Assembly: GCA_946902985.2 (NCBI GenBank)
Contig: OX336400.1
Coordinates: 171,751,043 to 171,815,042 of the forward strand
DNA: 64,000 bases
Source of the DNA: Meconema thalassinum
Taxonomy: Eukaryota > Arthropoda > Insecta > Orthoptera > Tettigoniidae
Reading direction: 5' to 3'
The notes beneath the pieces were generated by a model that ran no database searches, was not told the origin of the DNA, and saw only the letters and a program-made list of their open reading frames with translations. Positions 56,104 to 64,000 of this stretch are shown here, one piece after another. Every line of letters begins with the position of its first letter. Position 1 is the stretch's first letter. The position numbers were made by a program, and so were the translations under genes.

Positions 56104-56454
56104 ATGAGTAAAAGCAAAGTACATTGCTCAGTTTACGGCTGTAAGCCCATGTATAAGAGGGCTGCGCATATACGTTTTCATCACTTTCCAAAAGATGCAA
56201 ATAGCAATAGCCGAAAGGTGACGATACCAAATAAATACGGGCAACAAGAGCAGGTTGGACCACTCACCACTACCGTCACTGACGACAGGACGGGTTGTTC
56301 ACTTACGCCGTGCCAAGCCGCACCTAGACAGCCAAGCACAGTCTCGCCGAGCCAAGCCGTACCAAGACAGCCAAGCCTAGGCCTACACCAGCCGAGGACA
56401 GCCAAGCTTCATCAGTCAGGTATCCTTCCCCGCTCCCTAGTTCATTTCCAATAA
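56104..56454 (+). pseudogene. THAP-domain N-terminus, transposase remnant
   Basis: The first about 38 codons encode the start of a THAP zinc-finger: HCSVYGC gives the first Cys pair and RFHHFPKD matches the conserved block where families have F-x-FP. The later Cys and His of the C2CH finger are missing from this frame. At 56214-56219 AAAG/GTGACG looks like a splice donor, so exon 1 may end at 56217 and the rest of the frame (Pro/Gln/Ser-rich, from imperfect CCAAGCC repeats) be intronic. THAP domains bind DNA and sit at the N-terminus of P-type and some other transposases. No downstream exon is found. Confidence 0.65.
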
Positions 56455-57289
56455 CCCTACCAACCGTCATCACATCACTCTGCGATATCCGAGCCATTCC
56501 ACTACGAGTCATATAGGCCTAATTTGACTTCACAGGGTAAATACTTACCATCCAAATCAAGGAATACCTGTCTACCCCGAGTTTTAACACAACTTAAACT
56601 CATCCCTTCGCCCTACCAAGCAGCAAATAATTTCTAGAGTCTATGGTACAGTGAGCAAACTCAAATATATCTTTTAAACGTAACAGCGCCATGACTCGAA
56701 CTGCACAAAAACAAATAAGTTACCAGCAGACAACCGATGCTTGATAATATGCAATTGACACATAAAATCCAGTGGAACACACAAATTAGATCACGTGTAT
56801 CGCACAGTTATACATATACACAATTGAAAATAACACGGTCATTATTTTAGGGACCACATTTACTGATTATAACCGATAAATAAAATGTGTTCCATATCAA
56901 ACGCGTGTTATTGAGTATTTTTACCCTACTTATCCAGACGACCGCAGCGCCCCAAGTGTTAGTTTGAGTTGCCAATTCACAGCTTATTTCAGCCTATGTA
57001 ACTATTGAATTCCTCTTTATATCCTGAAATGCGCGTCCTATGTGCGCAGCGGATATAGCCTCGGCTATTTTAACCCACAGTTTCTATCTGTTATTCATGT
57101 TTTACATCGTATACCATTCATTATGAAACATATTATGTAACATTTCACACTCTGATATGAGCATATTTGTTGTGGTAATATTCCAGCTGTTATAATCCAC
57201 CATTTTGGTTTGAATCTTTTATCAAAGATACCATGATGCTCATACATTTTATAAAAGAAATTTTATAAAACCACCTTTTATAAAAGATT
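56455..57289. other. Interior of the THAP transposon, unassigned
   Basis: No further transposase exon is recognised. TTTTATAAAAGAAATTTTAT-like inverted stretches near 57248-57290 belong to the subterminal repeat. Confidence 0.4.
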
Positions 57290-57302
57290 TCCCCATTACA
57301 CT

Positions 57303-57744
57303 AGCGGCTTCGGTGGCGTAGTCGGTAGCATGCTGAGCTTCTATGCCCAAGATAGCGGATTCAAACCCGGCCGAAGTCGTCGGATTTTTTAAGAGCGTTT
57401 AAAATCCTTCAGTATGCCTTCCTTCGGAGGGGAAGTAAAGCCGGCGGTCCCATGTCATAGATTTATGGCATGTAAATGATCCTTTCACAGACTAAACTTG
57501 TGTAAAGCAAAATTTGTTAGGTTAGATTTCGTCAGAACGCTCTATCAAAGTTCCAACGTTCGCCACTAGGTATCATTGATATCTGGTGGTGAAAGTTGGA
57601 AGTACTTGAAATTGAACGGAACTTGTAGCTCACCCTTTAGGGTGTCCGCTGGAAGCAGCTACTGACTCAGGCGAGCCGAACATGTCCTCGGACACTCCCG
57701 GCACTAAAAGCCATACGATAAATAGATAAATAAATAAATAAAAA
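57303..57744 (+). mobile_element. Chimeric SINE: type D head, type 1 tail (442 bp)
   Basis: Bounded by TCCCCATTACACT (57290-57302 and 57745-57757). The head GCGGCTTCGGTGGCGTAGTC folds with CGAAGTCG as an acceptor-like stem, with box A TGGCGTAGTCGG and box B-like GGATTCAAACCC. The 3' part (GTAGCTCACC, GGACACTCCCGGCAC, AAAAGCCATACG) is the tail of SINE type 1, followed by (AAAT)n. It inserted inside the THAP transposon. Confidence 0.92.
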
Positions 57745-58106
57745 TCCCCATTACACTGTCATATCTTTTATAAAAGATATTTTATCAAAGATCTTTGACA
57801 AATTTCTTTGATAGTGTAATACCGGCCTTTGCGTAGTAACAGAACCAAATAAATGTGTCACTCATTTGCCACATCACACTAGTAAAGGCAACGGTCCTAT
57901 GTTAGCAGTATTGGAATATTCAGGAATTCCAGATAACACGGCGGGTGGTTGACAGGCCCTTCTCTTCCCGCCTGCCACGTCACCTCACCCCACAAGTTCA
58001 CTGAGCTTGGACCCGAGCAATACATTGATCAACAATATTCTATAGAACTCGATCAATATCTGACACAATGTCTTCCGGATGTGAATGCCGTAACAAAAAG
58101 TTTAAA

Positions 58107-59354
58107 CAAGATGTTCAGTAAAGAACATATAGCCTACTTTCTCCTAAATGCATGGGTATTGTTATAACTCTTTGTCCTTTTCAAGGAGTATAATTGAATG
58201 TTGGTTGTAGTAGCTTGTTGAAATACAACGTGCTATAGGGATATTAAACATGAATATGAGGTGCCCTTTGTTAGTGCTACCTCTGTAAAAAAAAATCATT
58301 CAATTCGGTTTCACCGTGTTTGAATTGATCCGGGGAATGGATTTGCACACATACATGGCCGCAATTTGCAAACTATTGGGCTGATGACCTTGTAGTCAGT
58401 CATAAGATGCTTTCCACAAAAAGGCATGTTGTTGCAAAATCCGGTAGAGATCAAATTATTAGGATGGTCGAAATTTGATTTAAGCTTTTAACATTTGTGT
58501 GGCCGCCATTACGTTTCCGTCAAAATGGCGGCGATATAAAACATGACAATGAGGTGCCCTTTGCTAGTGCTACCTCTGTACCAAATTTCATTCCATTCGG
58601 TTTCACCGTGTTCGAATTAATAGGGGTAATCGATTTTGACACAAAGATGGCCGCCATCCACAAACTATTAGGTTAATGACCTATTAGATTTGTCAAAGGA
58701 TGCTTCCTCCATAAAGGTATGTTGTTGCAAAATTTCGTAGAGATCGGATGATTAGGTTAGTCGTAATTTGATTTAAGCTTTGAACATTTGGGTGGCCGCC
58801 ATTACGTTTCCGTCAAGATGGCGGCGATATAAAACATGACACTGGGGTGCCCTTTGATAGTACTACCTCTGTACCAAATTTCGTTCCATTCGGTTTCACC
58901 GTGTTCGAATTAATAGGGGGAATCGATTTTCACACAAAGATGGCCGCCATCCGCAAACTATTAGGCTGATGACCAATTAGTTTGGTCAAAGGATGCTGCC
59001 CCCATAAAGGTATGTTGTTGCAAAATTTGGTAGAGATCGGATGATTAGGTTAGTCGTAATTTGATTTAAGCTTTGAACATTTGTGTGGCCGCCATTACGT
59101 TTCCGTCAAGATGGTGGCGATATAAAACATGACACTGAGGTGTCCTTTGCTAGTGCTACCTTTGTACCAAATTTCGTTCAATTTGCGCTTACCGTGTTCG
59201 AATTGATAGGGGGGGACAGACATTCAGAGTACACACACTCACACACACACACAGACTCACACACATACACACACAGACAGACACACTTTTTTTTCGCCCT
59301 GTAGTGATCTCATAAGTCTACTTTCATTTTTTGCAAAAATTGAAAGTAGGCTAA
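58107..59354 (-). mobile_element. Family H element, copy f
   Basis: On the minus strand it starts TTAGCCTACTTTC (59354) in a hairpin, then (TG)n, three units of about 293 bp (58499, 58791, 59085) and ends with the ATGTTC/GAACAT hairpin and CTTG (58107). Same subfamily as copy e but with three units instead of five. The small ORF at 59083-59304 sits in the repeat. Confidence 0.88.
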
Positions 59355-59388
59355 AAATACACTTAAAATTTTCAAAAATGACTATAAA

Positions 59389-60841
59389 CAAGACGTTCCG
59401 TGACGAACTAAAGAGCCTACTTTTCTTAAAATTTAAGATTCATGCCAATGATTAATCTATATGGATCTATCTAGGATAATGACGAAATTAAGTTGGTAAT
59501 ATCGAAATTTCTAATTAGTTCGAAATACACTATACCTGGCATAATGTAGCCTAATAAAGAACTACAGTTGGCAGTCCTGGTGACTGAATATATTCTTAGT
59601 TCCATCTCTTAAGGTACAGAATACAACATTTGGTTGAAATCCAATGGATAGCATGGATGTTACATGCAATCAAACATTGGATCTAACAGCGCGCGTAAAA
59701 TCATGTTGGCAACAATGACATACATGTATTGGTCAGAAATAATCTGAAATAATATGATCTATTGTTGTGTCAATTTTGAATGAAATCCATTAGTTAGTAT
59801 AGAAGTTACATGCATTTTAAAATTGGACCTATCAGCAGGCTTAGAATCATGTTGGCAGCACCTGCGTAGGCCTATAGTAGTTACTCCAAATTAATCTAGA
59901 ATACCGGGTACTATACGTGTGCAAAGTTTAGAGCTATTGGCTTGCATACTTTCTGATATATTGATATTTGGTAACAAAAATAGAGATAGTATTTATGAAC
60001 AGTTGGCAGCCCTGGTTACTCTTAAGAATCGGCATAGTCATATCTGTTATGGTACACATAGCACACACGAAATTTGGTTGAAATCCAAATGATAGTATAG
60101 GAGTTACATGTATTTTTAAGTTGAACCTCTCAGCAGGCTTAGAATCATGTTGGTAGCACTGACGTATATAATTTACTCCAAATTAATATAGAATGTCAGG
60201 TACTATACGTGTGCATAATTTAAAGCTGTCGGCTTGCATACTTTCTGATAGATGGGTATTTGGATTTTAAAAAATGGAGCATTTATTAACAGTTGGCAGC
60301 CCTGGTGGCTTTCAAGAAAACGCTCAGTCATATCTGTTCATGTACACATAACACATACGAAATTTGGTTGAAATCCAATTGATACTGTAGAAGTTATATG
60401 CATTTAAAATTTGGACCTATCAGCAGGCTTATAATAATTTTGGCAACACTGCCTTGTATGGCCTCCTGAAAATTAAACTGCAATATTATTATCGATACGT
60501 GGGCCAATTTTGAAATAGCTCCCATTCATACTTTCCATGATATCCAACATGGAGCTCAAATTTCAATTGCGATTTTTCAGCAGTTGGTAGCACTGACATC
60601 ATTTTCAAATAAGGCCGTGAGATATTCAAGTATAGATCTTTACTCCTACCAAATTTTGTTTCGATTGCTGCAGCAGTTTAGGAGTTGATAGGGGGGGGGG
60701 ACACACACACAGCCAGAAAGATACACAGACAGAAGGACAGACAGACAGACAGACAGACAGACAGATAGACATACATTTTCCCGGATCGATCTCATAAGCC
60801 TACTTTTTCCTCATTTTTGTTAAATGTGAAAAGTAGGCTAA
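59389..60841 (-). mobile_element. Family H element, copy g
   Basis: On the minus strand it starts TTAGCCTACTTTTC (60841) in a hairpin, then CTTATGAGATCGATCC, a (TCTG)n microsatellite (60720-60770) and degenerate units of about 200-300 bp (repeated phrases near TTGGCAGCCCTGGT). It ends AAAAGTAGGCTCTTTAGTTC, a hairpin and CTTG (59389). It lies 34 bp from copy f in the same orientation and is the counterpart of the right half of copy b. Confidence 0.85.
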
Positions 60842-61915
60842 AAATTCGAAAAATGCACTATAAAATGGAGAGAATGAACTGAGACAAGAATATACACCCC
60901 TTCCCCTTTCTACCCCGCCACAGCTGACCTTGGTCAACCGAGCAGGTAACATTCCATTCCGATACTAACTGGTTTGCGACGAAAACAGTACCGTTCTTCT
61001 GCATCCAAGATATATTTTTCTACTAATAGCAATACTGAGATATTTTATTTCAATATTTTAGAGTATTTGTATCAGCTACTGGCTTCTTCTTAACTCTGAG
61101 AGACGTAACTCCCTCATATAAAGCTGTGACATGACTAAATTGAAAAAAAAAAATGGCATTAAAAGGCCGATTTCTCTAAAATATCACCCAAAAAATCTAC
61201 CAAACTAAAAAATATGCTCTTAAAATGGAAAAATAGCAAATAATGCAAAATGATGCAAAATAAAAATGGCATATTTGAAGACGGGGTTGCCCGTCCGGAG
61301 TTTCTATGTACTTCAGCATTGTTTTAGACAACTCATTAAAAAGATGACATGTCATCAACATCCGGGCCCTAGTTATTACCCTTTCACGAATGAATCCCGG
61401 CTGTCGAGATGGGAACTATTCTTTGTTTACTTGTGTCAGCCTGCTTCGTTGGCAGGTACAGTTGCGCGAGTAGGATATGACAGCTCGAGTAGCCTCAGTT
61501 ATCGTTTAACTGTCCGTGGTAATATGAGCTCCTGTAGCACTCATCTGACGCAATGCTGCTTGACTAATGTGAAAACTGCGCTCTGTCATCGCTGTGTCCT
61601 CCGCTTCGCCCTGGCGCAGCCACGCTCAGCGGCAATCAAATGTTGAATGGGTAATAACAACCTTAAATCAGTTATTAAATTTCTCGGTAGAACTAAATCA
61701 GGATGTGGTCGATTTGAAAGTTCTTCTGTCCTTAGGAATTCTAGCCGGACCTCAGGGGTGACCGCCAAATATGGTTGCCACTAAATCAGGAGGTGGTTGA
61801 GTTCAAAGTTCTTCTGTCTTTGGAAGGTAAGGTGAAGTTTTCTCAATGAAGCACTCTTGAATGCCAGGCCTCGATCTCGCAACCTTCGGTGCAAGAAGCA
61901 AGCAGTTCAGAGACC
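60842..61915. other. Unassigned, with a 48-bp direct repeat
   Basis: An open frame of 126 codons at 61266-61646 has no recognisable domain and I do not call it a gene. ACTAAATCAGGATGTGGT (61691) and ACTAAATCAGGAGGTGGT (61782) start a 48-bp imperfect direct repeat ending GTTCTTCTGTC.TT.GGAA. Possibly old SINE sequence. Confidence 0.45.
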
Positions 61916-61927
61916 TGAATGTCAGAG

Positions 61928-63011
61928 TCCCCCAGGGGCTCACATCTAGTGGGACGTGGGTTGGCGACCAAGGGACCCCCAGCTGAGTACGGCGTTGCTT
62001 CAACTTACTTGTGCCGGGCTCCGCTCCGTCTTCTTTCCTGCCAACCTCCATTGGTCAACTCTTGTTCTCTTCCGACCCCGACGGTATTAGGGTATCCAAG
62101 GCCTAGGGACTCTATCACTTTCCCGCCTTAATTGGCCCTTGTCTCATCTTTCCTGATCCCTCCTTCTTCGAGGGGTCAGACCTCTTGTTTTCTTTTCATT
62201 ATATTTCCTTTGCTCTTTAAGATTCCCGCACTGTTTTGTTAATTGGACCCCCGTGTAACTAAATTCCATTTAGCGACTTTTTCTTTATTTTTTGCATCTA
62301 CACTCCATTTTGTAGGTGTTTTCATCTCCGTTGCATTTTGTAAATCTTTTCGATCTAAATTGCATTTTGTGAGTATTTTCAACCTCAATTGCATTTTGTA
62401 AGGATTGTCAATCTAAATTGCTTTTTAATAAGTCTTTCTATATAGGGGCTGGGACTTTTGTGAGTTTTTGAATTTCAATTGCATTTTGTATTTTCAACCT
62501 AAACCTCTTTTTGCAAGTATTTTTAATCTAAATTGCATTTTGTAGGGTGCGCATTTTGAAAGTATTTTGATTCTCAATTTCATTTTGTGGGTATTTTGAA
62601 TATAAATTACATTTTGTAAGTATTTTCAATCTAAATTGCATTTTGTAAGTATTGTCCATCCAATTGAGTAGTTTGAATCTACCATACATTTTGTAAGCAT
62701 TTTCAATTTCAATTGGATTTTGTAAGTATTTTGAATATCAATTGCATTTTGTAAGTATTTCGACTGTCCTTTGCATTTTGTACGTATTTTGAACTTAACC
62801 TACTTTTTGTGTGTACAGTATTTTTCAATCTATTCCTTTTGTAAGTATTATCGCTCTCCTTTTTGTGAGTAGTTTCAATCTGAGTTCCTTTTTGTAAGTA
62901 TTTTCGTTCTGGTTTCCACTTCATTGACATTTTCGCTATCACCCAGACCATTAGGGGCCGATAACCTAGATGTTGGGCCCCTTAAAACAACAATTATCAT
63001 TATCTTCATCA
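61928..63011 (+). mobile_element. Retroposon family E, copy 3, with 12-bp target duplication
   Basis: Bounded by TGAATGTCAGAG (61916-61927 and 63012-63023). It starts TCCCCCAGGGGCTCACATC, shares GACCCCGACGGTATTAGGG with copies 1 and 2, and ends GGGGCCGATAACCTAGATG, TTGGGCCCC then AACAATTATCATTATC. In place of the middle part of the other copies it has a minisatellite. No coding capacity; mobilised by some LINE, judging by the tail and duplication. Confidence 0.85.
62280..62910. repeat. Minisatellite based on GCATTTTGTAAGTATTTTCAA
   Basis: About 18-20 imperfect units of roughly 30-35 bp, each with CATTTTGTAAGTATTTT and a variable AATCTAAATTG segment. It is absent from E copies 1 and 2, so it is an internal expansion or insertion in copy 3. 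Confidence 0.85.
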
Positions 63012-63023
63012 TGAATGTCAGAG

Positions 63024-63502
63024 ATTTCCTATTAGAACCTACACACTGATCTACAATATTCTATAGAAATTGATCAATATCTAACACAATGTCTTCCTAC
63101 TGTGTTAACTGCCACGTTGTTGTTCAAAATTATCCATCCAAACGTTTATATGCAGTCTTTATAAAGTTTACTACATTTCCCTTTCATTCAGAGGCCTCTC
63201 CAATCAGCAATCGAGTTATATGAGTCAGTGAGAGTCTCGTGGAGAAATGCTCTACATATGAGGTTAATGACTAGGCTATTATGTGACTTGTCGGTAGAAC
63301 ACTGACCTAGCGTTACGCAAGACCTGTCTAGTGCCATGTGGAGACTCGTCCCGTCTCACGCCAGTCACGATGCAGTACCGGCTGCAACTCAATGTCAACA
63401 CAGTTGAAGTGCGTCTAAGCTGCGGTAAAACACTTTCCACTGCCTGGCATCACGTCTTTATAAATGAGTTCGCCTTGTGGTGCAGTGGCTAGCATTGTGG
63501 AT

Positions 63503-63503
<1 letters not shown>
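63024..63503. other. Unassigned
   Basis: CAATATTCTATAGAA, TTGATCAATATCT and ACACAATGTCTTCC (about 63055-63095) recur at 58030-58080 after family C copy 3, so a short dispersed repeat is shared. No gene seen. Confidence 0.45.
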
Positions 63504-63542
<39 letters not shown>

Positions 63543-63546
63543 TTTC
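63504..63546. repeat. (TTTA)n microsatellite
   Basis: About ten TTTA repeats. It joins the (TTC)n tail of the minus-strand LINE on its right, so it is probably the tail of that element. Confidence 0.9.
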
Positions 63547-64000
63547 TTCTTCTTCTTCTCCTCCATTCGTTACGGCCAACTAAGGACCACGTCATGTCAA
63601 CTGTTTCTTCTGCCTTTTAATATTAGCCCAGTACTCCTTCATTCGCAATCGATGTTGCACCTATCTCTCCGTCGTCCACGCCTTCCCGGTTTTTAGCTTC
63701 GGCTTAAGTTGAAAACTCCGATGTTTCTGAAGTTTTTCCCTAAGTGGGCCACGCTCCTGGATATCTTCACGTGTAATCCCAGTCTCCAACAGATCTTTCT
63801 CTACTTCACTGAACCAGGCCCCCTTTGTCTTTTTCTCATGGAGAAAAGCAAAAATTATGTTGGATAGCCGTGTTGATTTCATTCGGGTTATATGTCCATA
63901 AAAATAAATCCTCCTTTTCCTCATCACGTCAGTTATTTTCTCTACGTGAGTGTAAAACTCGTGGTTGTGGCGTCTTCGGAACTGGCCGTGTTCTTTGACT
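63547..64000 (-). mobile_element. 3' end of a second LINE, running off the window
   Basis: The minus-strand reverse transcriptase C-terminal tail is followed by a short 3' UTR, (GAA)n and (AAAT)n. It belongs to a different family from the LINE at 16436. Confidence 0.75.
63661..64000 (-). pseudogene. LINE reverse transcriptase C-terminus, partial
   Basis: The frame is open from the window edge (64000) to a TAG at 63663-63661. Motifs FYGHITRM, WFSEVEKDL and the TREDIQER region match the C-terminal part common in insect LINE ORF2 proteins. The same frame continues past the TAG with residues typical of the usual end (RMKEYW) up to a TGA near 63622-63620, so the TAG is probably a nonsense mutation. 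The N-terminal part lies outside the window. Confidence 0.7.

Larger units (their letters stand above)
55307..57827. mobile_element. DNA transposon with THAP exon, 2.5 kb
   Basis: Ends GGCCGGTATTACACCATC (55307) and GATAGTGTAATACCGGCC (57827) are inverted repeats, 14 bp perfect, with similarity continuing (AAATTTGTCAAAGA). Against the empty target the duplication reads TTT with GG ends, or CTTTG with GC ends; the two cannot be told apart. A 3-bp duplication would suit PIF/Harbinger or ISL2EU-like elements, some of which carry THAP domains; 5 bp would be odd for THAP elements. It contains a THAP-coding remnant and a SINE. Transposase catalytic parts are not recognised, so it is probably an internally deleted copy. 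Confidence 0.82.
55247..58020. mobile_element. Family C MITE, copy 3, split by the THAP transposon
   Basis: Left part ATGTGGATCGCGGACGG (55249) to CGGTCTTTG. Right part CTTTGCGTAGTAACAGAACC (57827) to AGCTTGGACCCGAGCAATAC (about 58020). It is the family C sequence seen intact at 48829-49140, so the joined target CGGTCTTTGCGTAG is known. Confidence 0.75.

Noticed and set aside
61266..61646. Possible host gene of 126 codons
   Set aside because: No domain, no splice or promoter signals recognised, and Cys/Ser/Leu content looks random.
62280..62910. CRISPR-like or regulatory array
   Set aside because: Imperfect ~30-bp units without fixed spacers; a minisatellite inside a retroposon.

Overview
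This is eukaryotic, intergenic and almost entirely made of transposable elements. I recognise no host protein-coding gene. The window is AT-rich, full of (GATA/AAAT)n, (CA)n and (TTTA)n microsatellites, and carries stacked tRNA-derived SINEs, LINEs, hAT and Helitron-type DNA transposons and a complete Ty3/gypsy retrotransposon. That fits a large, repeat-bloated arthropod genome. A polyneopteran insect such as an orthopteran or stick insect is my guess from repeat style, not a proof.

Layout. 1-836: an 88-bp satellite derived from a retroposon family called E here. 1206-5046: two head-to-head copies of a hairpin-ended family called H here. 6471-11807: a tetranucleotide microsatellite invaded by a 4.2-kb Helitron. 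11940-12300: a SINE. 12747-19913: a 7.15-kb hAT-like element with an 8-bp target duplication, carrying a young 5'-truncated RTE-like LINE. 19990-24190: a composite repeat (family B) split by another H copy. 24190-28290: nothing recognised. 28300-31588: a second family-B copy ending in a Helitron 3' end. 32151-32882: an E copy. 34055-48326: a complete gypsy-type LTR retrotransposon on the minus strand (gag and pol open, 2.8-kb LTRs, 4-bp target duplication AGTA), with an H element nested in its 5' LTR. 48829-54520: a stack of a 312-bp MITE (family C), SINEs, an E copy and a hAT MITE nested up to four deep. 55307-57827: a THAP-domain DNA transposon holding a SINE. 58107-60841: two H copies in tandem. 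61928-63011: a full E copy with target duplication. 63550-64000: the 3' end of a LINE running off the window.

The most interesting signal is family H: six bounded copies plus one fragment. Each bounded copy starts TTAGCCTA within a hairpin, followed by a microsatellite or short low-complexity stretch and, in most copies, degenerate repeated units of about 200-300 bp. It then has an inverted copy of its own start, a small GTTC..GAAC hairpin and a final CTTG. Two copies sit in repeats whose uninterrupted versions are also in the window, so insertion without a clear target duplication, into a T run, can be read directly. This is the architecture described for non-autonomous Helentrons (HINE/DINE-1-like). 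Most internal units carry an AAGATGGCGGC-type motif, the known YY1/Pleiohomeotic core, making each element a potential array of such sites.

Target duplications and empty sites let many insertion boundaries be fixed to the base and give a relative order of insertion. Coordinates without a stated duplication are approximate.
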